From positions 1 through 64,000 of the forward strand of contig NZ_JAHWGU010000042.1 in the NCBI RefSeq assembly GCF_020873875.1: a stretch of DNA of 64,000 nt, written 5' to 3'. A model generated the notes under the pieces. It was not told where the DNA came from. It did not search any database and was given only the letters and a program-made list of their open reading frames with translations. The translations under genes and the position numbers were made by a program. Shown here piece after piece: positions 16,486 to 24,886 of this stretch. The DNA is from Actinoplanes sp. DH11. GTDB taxonomy: Bacteria > Actinomycetota > Actinomycetes > Mycobacteriales > Micromonosporaceae. How positions within the stretch are numbered: the stretch's first letter is position 1; each line of letters begins with the position of its first letter.

Positions 16486-17189
16486 CCCTCACCGGCCTGC
16501 TGAGCAACGCGCGCTGCTTGCTGGTCGACTTCGATGGCCCTATCTGCTCAGTCTTCGCCGGCTATCCAGCCACCGCAGTCGCCGACGAGCTGCGCGCCAT
16601 CATCCGCCGCGGGTTGGAAGGCAAGCTTCCGCAGGCGTTGGCCGATCTACCGCCTGACCCCATGCAACTCCTCGTCGAAGTCACTGCGTTGGAGGACGAC
16701 CGCCTCACCCGTGAGATAGCCGACGCGCTTCGCGATGCGGAGATCACCGCTATCACCACGGGCGCTCCCACCGCTGGTGCCGCAGAGATGCTTCTCGCCG
16801 CCCACGAGACCGGCCGCACGGTCGCGATCGTCAGCAACAACGCCAGTGCCGCAATCGATGCCTACCTCGGGCGCCACGAATTGAACCGCTACGTCGACGG
16901 CGTAGCTGCCCGCTCCGACGGGATGAACCCACGACTACTCAAGCCGCACCCGTTCCTACTCGAACGCGCTCTCACCACAGCAGGCGCAGGGAAGGCCGGG
17001 GCGCTTTTCATCGGTGATTCGACGAGCGACGTCGAGGCCGGCCGAGCCGCCGGCATACCCACGATCGGTTACGCCAATAAGCCTGGCAAACGCCAGCGAC
17101 TCACCGATGCGGGAGCCGACACCGTGATCGACTCCATGCATGAGCTAGTGGACGCATTGCGCCAACCCGCAGCCAGGCCCGCACTGTGA
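16482..17189 (+). CDS. HAD-superfamily hydrolase (phosphatase-like)
   Basis: This is a 235-residue Rossmannoid phosphatase-like enzyme. HAD motif I is LVDFDGPI (nucleophile and acid Asp), motif II is IVSNNAS, the motif III Lys lies in LLKPHP, and motif IV is FIGDSTSDVEAG. An all-alpha cap lies between motifs I and II. All catalytic residues are present. The GTG start overlaps the GntR stop and the stop overlaps the next start. The substrate is unknown; pairing with an APH-like kinase suggests opposing phosphorylation and dephosphorylation of one small molecule. Confidence 0.88.
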   Translation: MTLTGLLSNARCLLVDFDGPICSVFAGYPATAVADELRAIIRRGLEGKLPQALADLPPDPMQLLVEVTALEDDRLTREIADALRDAEITAITTGAPTAGAAEMLLAAHETGRTVAIVSNNASAAIDAYLGRHELNRYVDGVAARSDGMNPRLLKPHPFLLERALTTAGAGKAGALFIGDSTSDVEAGRAAGIPTIGYANKPGKRQRLTDAGADTVIDSMHELVDALRQPAARPAL

Positions 17190-18007
17190 CCGTTCAGCTC
17201 ACAGTGCCAGCCGTGGTGCTGGCTAACATCCGCCGTCGCTGGCCAGATGTCGCCGACTCCTGGGCTACACGAGTCGGCAGCGAGTTCCATGCCGCCTGTG
17301 AGCGATACGGAGCCATCCCACGTGAAGTCCTGCCCGCTCGGTACGGATTCGTCGCCGCAGTTGACACGCCACATGGCCCGCTAGTGTTCCGTAGCAGCCC
17401 CGACCCACGCGGAGTGGACCAAGCCGCTGTCGCTGCTGCGTTGGCCGACCTAGACGCCGCGCCCCGATTACACGAAGCCGTGACCACCGAGTACGGAACC
17501 TGGACCGTACTGGACCGCGTCTTCCCCGGCACCTCACTCAGTCAGGCAGACCCGGCAACCGTCGATCCCGAAGCGCTCTTCGCGCCGCTGGCGGCGATAC
17601 GGGACCAGCCGCCACCTCGATCCGATATGCCGTCGATCTTCGAATGGCTTCGCGACCGTCTCGAAGACGACCAGCTCACTGACCTTCGCCCTGGCACTAC
17701 CGTCGCCCCCGCGAGCGAGCGACGAACCGCACTCGCAGTACTGGACCACCTAGCCCGCGACCACACGCCAGCTTTGTGTCACGGTGATGCCTCCAGCGGC
17801 AACATCATCACCAACGGCAAGCATTGGATGTTCATCGATCCCCGCGGCGTAACAGGCGAACACACCTACGACGCCGCCGTACTCGCTATACGAATCACCG
17901 AAGCATATTCGTTCTCCGGTATTCGGCAATACATCGCCCAGTCAGCCAAGGTCGATTCCGTCCGCCTAGATGCGTGGATGGCAGTCGCCCAGGCGGCGCG
18001 GGTTTAA
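17186..18007 (+). CDS. Aminoglycoside phosphotransferase-like kinase
   Basis: This is a 273-residue member of the APH/choline-kinase fold. The catalytic loop is LCHGDASSGNIIT (HGDxxxxN) and the metal-binding loop is MFIDPRG. The N-lobe is degenerate, with few recognisable ATP-loop residues. Aminoglycoside resistance cannot be claimed; many such proteins act on other small molecules. It is coupled to the HAD gene by a four-base overlap and ends the operon. Confidence 0.82.
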   Translation: MTVQLTVPAVVLANIRRRWPDVADSWATRVGSEFHAACERYGAIPREVLPARYGFVAAVDTPHGPLVFRSSPDPRGVDQAAVAAALADLDAAPRLHEAVTTEYGTWTVLDRVFPGTSLSQADPATVDPEALFAPLAAIRDQPPPRSDMPSIFEWLRDRLEDDQLTDLRPGTTVAPASERRTALAVLDHLARDHTPALCHGDASSGNIITNGKHWMFIDPRGVTGEHTYDAAVLAIRITEAYSFSGIRQYIAQSAKVDSVRLDAWMAVAQAARV

Positions 18008-18146
18008 CACAGACGCTGTTATACCTTACCGCCGTGAATCAAATCATGCGGCCGTACGGCGTTGAAGTAATGTTCGTGCTGAGGTAACGCTGCAAATTGG
18101 TAGCGTGTCAAGCACCGGCAGAAGACTTGTCAACATATCAATTTCG

Positions 18147-18767
18147 CTACCGCGGGGCGGGAGTTCGCCATCTACGTAAGGCGCCCCGATCAGACGGAAG
18201 AACGTCCCCACCATCTAGCCCCGAGGCTCGGAGCTGCTCCCAGATTCTCTTCAGCTCAGGCAAAGCTAGGCGATTTTCCAGATATTCCGCGATAAGTACA
18301 TCCAGAGTGCAATGCGCCTTGATGCCAAGATCATTCGCTACGGACCGAGCGGCATTCTCGTCGATCAAGACCACTGATGTCGTCTGTTGAGCGTAGACGA
18401 GAGTTTCCGACTCTCCAAGATCCGTATCCCCACTTCTCGGATTTCTCGATGCAGCTCGGACCAGGTTACGCATCTTTTCTACCTCCTCACGGTCCGCAAT
18501 ACGCTGCGCGTCGCCCAGTGCGGCACGATTCGGGCCGTGCCACTTCTGCGCGGCCGAAGCCAGCTCAACGCTATCGCGATCGCGACTGCGACGTGTTCGA
18601 TCAGCATGATTTGCGACCTCGGACATGACGGCTTCGGTCCAACGCATGCGCCGAAAGTAGCGGTCTCGTACTAACCTGACGCCCTTTGGTATGTGTCCGA
18701 AACAAAGTAGCGGACCCGTATCGAATGCCACCAGCGTCGGAGAACTTGCTCCGGGTTCAGCAGTCAT
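18147..18767 (-). CDS. PIN-domain protein, putative effector nuclease of the cargo operon
   Basis: This is a 206-residue protein. The PIN acidic residues are visible: Asp16 in LVAFDTGPLL, Glu50 in TEAVMSEVANH, Glu119/121 in DLGESETLVYA and Asp136 in VVLIDENAARSVA. PIN domains are metal-dependent ribonucleases, best known from toxins. There is no antitoxin gene beside it. Its ATG overlaps the receiver gene's stop (ATGA), so it is the last gene of the operon. Activation through the kinase/receiver pair is an inference. Confidence 0.8.
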   Translation of the reverse strand: MTAEPGASSPTLVAFDTGPLLCFGHIPKGVRLVRDRYFRRMRWTEAVMSEVANHADRTRRSRDRDSVELASAAQKWHGPNRAALGDAQRIADREEVEKMRNLVRAASRNPRSGDTDLGESETLVYAQQTTSVVLIDENAARSVANDLGIKAHCTLDVLIAEYLENRLALPELKRIWEQLRASGLDGGDVLPSDRGALRRWRTPAPR

Positions 18768-19888
18768 CGAATTCCACCTCGGTCCGAACGAAGTCGGTCC
18801 CCCCGCGCAACCATTTTCCTCAGCGATGGATCATCTTGCATTTCCTCGAAGGACGTCCAAGGCTCCTGAGCGAACGAAGGCCAAAAGTCTGGAGCCAATC
18901 TTACGCATTCGCTTGCGTCGGTGACATCTACTGGAGCGTAATCGCTATCGATCACCACTACAGGGTTGTTATGCGCGAGTGTGGTGACCCGACCCCCATG
19001 AACAATTGTCATTTGTTCTGCCAAGGCTTCCGCTTCGGGGAGATCTGCGGGAGCATCCAGAAGCAGCAAGTCCACAATTGAGTCAAGGCCAGCGCGCCAC
19101 CACCGCGAGGCTACGAGCTCCGACAGCTCTCCTTCGTATAGACACTCCCGAATCATCGCCGATAGAGGTGACTCAGACACAACGATTGACCGAAAATCAG
19201 CCACCGTCAGCCGGAGGAGATTTGCCGCCCATTCGTCAGCAAGCAGGAAAGATGGAAACGGCAGAATTCGATGGGCGAACCACCTCAACCACGCCGTACC
19301 TGCCGTATACGCGGCGACGGTATTCTCCGGCGGGTGGCACACTTGCACGTCTGCGAGGGCCGCCTCGCCCCACTTAGTGTCGGGCAGCTTCAGCCACTTG
19401 CTACCCTCGTTCCAATGCATGGGGTCTGCTACTAATGCCTGCAGACCACTGACCGCCCGGGCAACGCTGTGTAAGCGATCGGCAACGCTCGGGTCGCCCT
19501 TCATGAACACCCAGTCGATACTGTTCTGGGCCGCAACTACGGGTTGCCGTACCTCTCGGGGCAGCATGCCTGCTAAGTCGTCCAGCGCTCCAGTTCGCAA
19601 GACAATGGCCGCATGATGGTCTACTCGTCGGAGATGGCCGGCCACCACCGCCGCTATTGCAAGTCCGTCCTGTGGCCAGAACAAACATTGGTCAGGATGC
19701 GGCAGGATAGACCAGTCATAGTGATGATCGATCGCTATTACGTCGGCCTGCGTCATGTCGACTTTCGTGACCGTACTAGGTGACCTAACCTTTACGGCCA
19801 AATTTGACAGACGTAGTCCGGCCGCTACGAGCTCCTCTTTATTTACCTCGTCGTCAATTATGAGGACGCGGGGGGTCTCAACGCTCAC
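18764..19888 (-). CDS. Receiver-domain-like signalling protein
   Basis: This is a 374-residue protein. The N-terminus looks like a response-regulator receiver: RVLIIDDEVN (acidic pair Asp12-Asp13) and a candidate phospho-acceptor Asp54 in DVIAIDHHYDW. A Thr-containing strand, IVLRTGAL, follows. The remaining about 240 residues match no output domain I recognise and include WLRWFAHRILPFPSFLLADE. No DNA-binding domain is visible, so it probably acts by protein contact. It overlaps both neighbours by four bases, coupling it to the GHKL kinase and the PIN nuclease. Confidence 0.75.
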   Translation of the reverse strand: MSVETPRVLIIDDEVNKEELVAAGLRLSNLAVKVRSPSTVTKVDMTQADVIAIDHHYDWSILPHPDQCLFWPQDGLAIAAVVAGHLRRVDHHAAIVLRTGALDDLAGMLPREVRQPVVAAQNSIDWVFMKGDPSVADRLHSVARAVSGLQALVADPMHWNEGSKWLKLPDTKWGEAALADVQVCHPPENTVAAYTAGTAWLRWFAHRILPFPSFLLADEWAANLLRLTVADFRSIVVSESPLSAMIRECLYEGELSELVASRWWRAGLDSIVDLLLLDAPADLPEAEALAEQMTIVHGGRVTTLAHNNPVVVIDSDYAPVDVTDASECVRLAPDFWPSFAQEPWTSFEEMQDDPSLRKMVARGDRLRSDRGGIR

Positions 19889-22293
19889 TGACCTATCCTC
19901 CGGCCGGGTACTCGAACTTCAACAGCTGAGTCATACTCTGGAGATGGGGCTACGAATCGCGCGCTACCGTTGTACTCGGATACAAGTCTGCGCACAATAG
20001 GCAGGCCCATACCCATTCCTTGACCTAGCACTATGTCCACTTCCGTCGTAGTGGACTCGAAGGGCCGGAACCAGCGCTCGCTGTTCTTCAGATCGACCCG
20101 ACTCCCAGTATTCTCTACTCTCAGCACCAGTCCGCCGTCGAGATCTGACGACGCATGCACCAGGATGCGACCCTTCTCGCTTGAGGCTTTAACGGCGTTA
20201 GTGAGGATATTCGTTAGGATAATCGTGATCTCAGCGGGAAACATTGGCGGCGTTCGGGCGTTTTGGTCTACGTCTCTAATCACCTCAATACGTCTTGCCG
20301 CCAAAGTGGAGGTCAAGAGACGGAGGCTTGGCTCAACGATCTGCGGGTAAGGGATTCGTCGTCGTCGGCGTCTGGCGTCGGGCCCGACCACCTCAACTAG
20401 GTAACTGCTTTGCCGCGAAAGAGATTGCACAAGCTCTTCTGTGGCATTCTCTAAATCGCGAAGCAACTTCTTTTGCTGAGTCGGCTTCTCCTCGTGCTGT
20501 GCAGCCTGGGCGAGTATGCGGATGGATTGCGCAAGGCCGAGGATGCCGTTGATATCATGAACAAATGCCGCGAGCTGCAGGCCAACGCCAGCCAGGATCT
20601 GGAGTGTGGCGCGTCCTTCATCGCCGCGTTGCGCCTCTTCGATGTAATCAATGGCGCGTTCGATAATCTCTAATCGGGGGGACGCTCCAGATTCGACACC
20701 TAGTTGTTCCCTCAGATTTTTGATCTCTCGTCGTGTAACTGAAATTGGTAACGACAAATTGTCTATAGCCGCGGTAGGCGTTTCAGAATCCGCATCTGTC
20801 GGCCGCGATGCGGCGATCTCACCGCGGTCCTTCTCTTGGCCTCCAGCTGTCTCTGCCGGTTGGGCCGGTGCAGGCGCTTCATCCGAAGTGATTCCACTTC
20901 TCAGCATCTGGAGTTTACGAACGTTTTCAGAGCGTGTGTATGAAGCCCGTACACGTGTCAGCAGATCAACACCGTTACGGACTAGCTCCCGTAATACCTC
21001 GAAGGCGGCATCTTGCACAAACCCTTCGCGGTTGACTACGGGGCGTAATGATGATGCGCCAGCCGTAGTCATAAATACGGCGCCTACATACTGGTCATTG
21101 CCTTGAGTAAAAAATGTCTCTTTCTCGACAGGACCTAGCAGGCGTGTTGAGTCATCGTCGAGCTCGATCTCGAACTCGCGTTGTCTCCTAGCATAGTCGC
21201 GGTCAAGGTTCAGCCAGTCATCGCCGAGATCGCCATATGGAAGGACCCTAAATCCCTCGACATATACGCGAACCCCTCGCGAAGTGCGCGCGAAGCGCTT
21301 GAGGGAGGAGGTCCTTGTACCTATCCCTCGTACTGGGCCGACGCGAGCATAGATCCGCGCGCTAAAGAATGGGCCGTTATTGGGATCAGGATGATCGCGA
21401 CGCAGCTGGTAATTTTGATCAACGTTGACATCTTTTGCTTGGCTTCGAGAGGGTTGGATGTTGAACAAAACACCCTCTGGGCTAGCGACAATTTCAACAA
21501 GCCAGTCGGTCTGCTCTAGTAGCTGCGGCCAGAGATCCTCGCCCGCATCGAGATCGCCTTCAAACTTGATTGTAAAACCTGGATCGTCCGGCCGGCGAGA
21601 GGACACAACCATGTCGCCGAGTAGCGCTTGTGACGCAAACAAGGAAGGAGGTGGCGTGCTAGTCAGCTCAGATGGGGGGATGCATGACGATATTTGCGAA
21701 ACGAATGTTGTAAGGGCGCGTGAAGTCCATTGCTGGCGCAGCCCGTCCAAAATTAGTTGCGTTCCCCATGCCTGTTCCGGCCCGACGGGAAAGATGTCAA
21801 CGCGAAGGCCCTGTCGCGCATCCTCTAGCGTTTCGTAGTCATCCTCAACGCTTTGCCAGTCGATGGTGGCGTCGACACCGCGGAGGTCTGATTTTTCATG
21901 CCCCAGCTCGCGAGGTACCGAGTGAATGTTGAGTCGGCGGGCAAGCTTGTGGGCGCTGAGTCGGCCGACACCTTTAGCGCCTGTGTATGAACGCCCATAA
22001 ACGGGGCTAAGCTTGCTGCCTTTTTCCTTATATCGTCCTGCAATACGAAGGAAAGCCCCCCTGAAAATTTCAGGTGTCATACCGATTCCATCATCACGTA
22101 CGATGATTGCGCCGGTTGGGCTGCGCAGGTCCTCTCCGCGAACCACTACTTCAGTAGCGTCAGCGTCATACGCGTTTTTGATTAACTCCATCAAGGCAGT
22201 GCTGTCACGGCCGACTAGGAGTTCGCCCAGTTCCCGAAACAGATGAGTATCGACCGAAAAGCCGAACGACTCTTGGATGTCGTTCACCGCCAC
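19885..22293 (-). CDS. Dual-GHKL protein: MORC/Hsp90-like ATPase plus histidine-kinase module
   Basis: This is an 802-residue protein with two nucleotide-binding modules. Residues 1-130 form a HATPase_c_3-type ATPase: N-box LMELIKNAYDAD (35-46), G1 RDDGIGM (66-72) and lid AKGVGRLSAHKLARRL (106-121), as in MutL/Hsp90/MORC relatives. The middle is S5-like and then charged. Residues about 560-802 resemble a histidine kinase: LAAFVHDINGILG (candidate His579), N-box ILTNILTNAVKAS (about 693-705) and G-box GQGMGMGLPIV (757-767). No membrane segment is present. It follows the methyltransferase by 39 bases and is coupled to the receiver gene. Confidence 0.85.
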   Translation of the reverse strand: MAVNDIQESFGFSVDTHLFRELGELLVGRDSTALMELIKNAYDADATEVVVRGEDLRSPTGAIIVRDDGIGMTPEIFRGAFLRIAGRYKEKGSKLSPVYGRSYTGAKGVGRLSAHKLARRLNIHSVPRELGHEKSDLRGVDATIDWQSVEDDYETLEDARQGLRVDIFPVGPEQAWGTQLILDGLRQQWTSRALTTFVSQISSCIPPSELTSTPPPSLFASQALLGDMVVSSRRPDDPGFTIKFEGDLDAGEDLWPQLLEQTDWLVEIVASPEGVLFNIQPSRSQAKDVNVDQNYQLRRDHPDPNNGPFFSARIYARVGPVRGIGTRTSSLKRFARTSRGVRVYVEGFRVLPYGDLGDDWLNLDRDYARRQREFEIELDDDSTRLLGPVEKETFFTQGNDQYVGAVFMTTAGASSLRPVVNREGFVQDAAFEVLRELVRNGVDLLTRVRASYTRSENVRKLQMLRSGITSDEAPAPAQPAETAGGQEKDRGEIAASRPTDADSETPTAAIDNLSLPISVTRREIKNLREQLGVESGASPRLEIIERAIDYIEEAQRGDEGRATLQILAGVGLQLAAFVHDINGILGLAQSIRILAQAAQHEEKPTQQKKLLRDLENATEELVQSLSRQSSYLVEVVGPDARRRRRRIPYPQIVEPSLRLLTSTLAARRIEVIRDVDQNARTPPMFPAEITIILTNILTNAVKASSEKGRILVHASSDLDGGLVLRVENTGSRVDLKNSERWFRPFESTTTEVDIVLGQGMGMGLPIVRRLVSEYNGSARFVAPSPEYDSAVEVRVPGRRIGQ

Positions 22294-22332
22294 GAGCGCT
22301 CCCTTCGTGTTGTGCCGAGCGTAGCGTTGCGG

Positions 22333-24171
22333 CTACGCCGGGTCTAGGGCGGAGGCCAACGAGGCAGGGATGCGCAGGCTAGCTAGGTCGCGAGGTTCGA
22401 TCTTCAGTGTCCCGCTTCCGTGTTGCCTGGACGACTCGATCAGCGCATCCTGGCCCGACGCTCCTCGAATCCATGCAGCAAGAGCCTCTAGCGGCTCAGA
22501 GGAGGGCAGCTTCCTTCTGAGTTTGATCCCATAGAAGGTATTGGTAGGTATGGCTCCAACATCGTTATTGAGAAGCCGAAACTTGCCCTTACCCATTGGC
22601 CCAAATAGGAGATCCGGCACGGGAATTCTTTCGAGGGCGTACCATGGCCTTCTTGCTGCACACAAGTGGGCCATATGCACCAGCGATTTCTCCCCTTCAC
22701 TTAGAATCTTAGCAATGACCGGATTCTTCGCGTCCGCCTCGCTGATCCAAAGAAGCCAGCGTCGGAAACCCTGCCTCCCCATGAGGTCGTGAGCGTCTTC
22801 GTCAAGCCTGTCTGAGACAACATTTCGAAGGCGTGTTGCCGCTCTAACATATGTTTCAGGGGGCATGCCTTGTACTTGCTCATCAGTTAATAAGAAGAAG
22901 TTGTTGCAACCGGTAGCCACGCCTCGGCGAATTTGAGCGACGGAAGCTAGTGGAACGGAAGGCTCCTCCGATAAAAGCGTGGGCTTACGTGCGCTGGCGA
23001 AGTAGAAGTTCGCTGGTGTTGGGCCTTTTCGTTCAACCTCCTGATGGTTGATTGTCGAGAATCCCGACTCAAGGTCACCCGCCAGGCGGCGGATCACAAG
23101 TGGCGAACTTAGTCGTCGCTCAGGACCTACCCAAATCACCATTGCTGCGACCGATGCGATGGGAAATAGGTCTAGCTCGTGGGGAAAGATGTGAAGTTCA
23201 ACCGAACGCCTTACGCTTCTCCACAGGTGCTCGCGTAGGTTACTGGCGTACCCCGCTTCGAGCCAGTTGGATGGAAGGAGTAGGCACAGGCTATCCTTCG
23301 GCTGGAGCTTAGCTAATGACGCGGCCAGAAAGTATGTGGATAGTCCTGCACGTCCGCCGGGAGCTAAATCTCCGGAAGCATACTTGGCGAAGTTCTTGAC
23401 TTCCGCAGAAAGTCCCTGGTGTCTCGTGTAGGGCGGATTCCCCCAGATCAGTCGAGGCCCTGCTGTCTGTGACCAAGTGCTGTCGAGCCATTGAAGGAAG
23501 TCCGAGTGGTGTAGCGTGAGATTGCGAGAGAGGCCTTTTGCAATTGTGGGCGTGGCGGCAAGTAGGCCTAAGGTAACCACGTTCACATCGACGGCGTGTA
23601 CCTCAGATTTCGGCCATGTTTCTAACGCGGCTCTAGTGAACGCTCCCACTCCAGCGCCAGGATCTGCGATTGTTCGCGGAGCGTGCGGGATGCGATCTCG
23701 GACTAGGTCCTTCATGTATGCCGAGATAGCTGTGGGGGTAAAGAAGGTTCCTAATGGGCGACGCCTTGGAGCGGAGACTAGGCGTTCATACACCTGCGCT
23801 AGTGGATCGCTGTCGCGCGCAAGAGCGGCCTGAAGATTCCTTAGCAGATCCTGAGTTAGCAATGGTCCGCGGCCTACCCAGCTTGCCACCGACTCCGGCA
23901 ACAGCTCGAAGGTATTCTGTCCGTGGGGAAGAATGAGTGATCGAGCAACTCCACCGAGCGCCGCAAGGAGCCCGCGCTCTCGATCAGTAGGTCCAGGGAC
24001 TTCACTCTCCGGCATTGCATTTTGATAGTTAGCGCGACACCAGGAGGCAAGCTTGCGAACTAGCTGCTCGTCTTCTGACGGATCGCCCTGATGCCGCGGG
24101 GCAAGCTGGCGGTTAGGGGTGACTGCGCGAACGCCCGACGGCAAGCTGCTGTCGTTGATCACACTCGTCAT
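22333..24171 (-). CDS. N6-adenine DNA methyltransferase with TaqI-like recognition domain
   Basis: This is a 612-residue gamma-type enzyme. Motif I is IADPGAGVGAFTR (168-180) and motif IV is IWGNPPYTR (242-250), the S-adenosylmethionine and catalytic motifs of adenine-N6 methylases. GTFFTPTAIS just before is typical of Eco57I/TaqI-like enzymes. The C-terminal half (VAQIRRGVATGCNNFFLLTD) looks like a target-recognition domain. There is no restriction endonuclease gene beside it. It heads a four-gene minus-strand operon of lower GC than its surroundings. Confidence 0.85.
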   Translation of the reverse strand: MTSVINDSSLPSGVRAVTPNRQLAPRHQGDPSEDEQLVRKLASWCRANYQNAMPESEVPGPTDRERGLLAALGGVARSLILPHGQNTFELLPESVASWVGRGPLLTQDLLRNLQAALARDSDPLAQVYERLVSAPRRRPLGTFFTPTAISAYMKDLVRDRIPHAPRTIADPGAGVGAFTRAALETWPKSEVHAVDVNVVTLGLLAATPTIAKGLSRNLTLHHSDFLQWLDSTWSQTAGPRLIWGNPPYTRHQGLSAEVKNFAKYASGDLAPGGRAGLSTYFLAASLAKLQPKDSLCLLLPSNWLEAGYASNLREHLWRSVRRSVELHIFPHELDLFPIASVAAMVIWVGPERRLSSPLVIRRLAGDLESGFSTINHQEVERKGPTPANFYFASARKPTLLSEEPSVPLASVAQIRRGVATGCNNFFLLTDEQVQGMPPETYVRAATRLRNVVSDRLDEDAHDLMGRQGFRRWLLWISEADAKNPVIAKILSEGEKSLVHMAHLCAARRPWYALERIPVPDLLFGPMGKGKFRLLNNDVGAIPTNTFYGIKLRRKLPSSEPLEALAAWIRGASGQDALIESSRQHGSGTLKIEPRDLASLRIPASLASALDPA

Positions 24172-24525
24172 GCGATCTTGAGGTCTGCAACTTCGGCAGC
24201 GCCTGGGGTACCTATGGTCACCATGCGGCTAAGTTTGCCAGACGCACGGGGCTCGATGCGGCGGGTGGCACTATAGCGCATCGACTCGCTGTGCCGCCGC
24301 AGCTAGTGCTTTGGCCACAGGCCGTCGGCCCGAGCGGGGCCAGGCTGCGGATGGTGGTGTGGCGTCGTCAGTGTTCGCCTTCGCCGCGGACTCAGGCTCG
24401 TTCGCAACGTTGGACGTTAAGGACTTTTGGATGGCGGGCATTGCCGGTTGCGGCGTGAGTTCCGCTTCGGGTGGTGCCGGCGCAGTTGGCACATCAACGC
24501 CTGCATCTCTGACGGGTGTTCCGCC
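24172..24525. other. Interval between cargo operon and IS3-family copy
   Basis: About 350 bases hold the methyltransferase promoter region and a weak minus-strand frame of 73 codons (stop at 24271, Ala/Pro-rich). That frame could be the end of a gene cut by the insertion sequence to the right. No motif supports it. Confidence 0.3.
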
Positions 24526-24568
24526 CCGGGTTTGATGGAGACATCGAAACCTGGGAGAAGATTCAACG

Positions 24569-24886
24569 ATGGCGGCACCGAAGAAGTACCCCGATGATCT
24601 GCGTGAGCGTGCGACCCGGTTGGCGATCGAGGCCCGTCGGGACCCGGCGTCCGCGGTCGGTGCGATCCGGCGGATCGCCGACCAGTGCGGGGTTCATCCG
24701 GAGGCGTTGCGCGGCTGGGTGAAGAAGGCCGAAACCGATGCCGGCGACCGGCCGGGCACCACCAGCAGCGACGCCGAACGCCTCGCCGCCCTCGAGCGAG
24801 AGAATCGTGAGCTGCGGCGGGCGAACCAGATCTTGAAGTCCGCGGCGAGTTTCTTCGCGGCGGAGCTGGACCGTCCGTCGCGATGA
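24569..24886 (+). CDS. IS3-family transposase OrfA
   Basis: This is a 105-residue DNA-binding subunit. The helix-turn-helix is in RRIADQCGVHPEALRGWVKK. A leucine-zipper-like helix follows (ERLAALERENRELRRANQIL), which pairs OrfA with OrfAB. Its stop overlaps the orfB ATG (ATGA). OrfAB production by frameshifting is usual in the family but no slippery site is obvious. Confidence 0.9.
   Translation: MAAPKKYPDDLRERATRLAIEARRDPASAVGAIRRIADQCGVHPEALRGWVKKAETDAGDRPGTTSSDAERLAALERENRELRRANQILKSAASFFAAELDRPSR

Noticed and set aside
17186..18007. Aminoglycoside resistance gene
   Set aside because: Only the general APH catalytic motifs are visible; the N-lobe is degenerate and the context is regulatory, so resistance cannot be claimed.
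18147..18767. Classical PIN toxin-antitoxin (VapBC) pair
   Set aside because: No small DNA-binding antitoxin gene next to it; the overlapping partner is a 374-residue receiver-like protein.
24271..24492. Minus-strand Ala/Pro-rich 73-codon gene
   Set aside because: No motif and no clear start; it runs into the IS3 copy. Mentioned only as a possible remnant.
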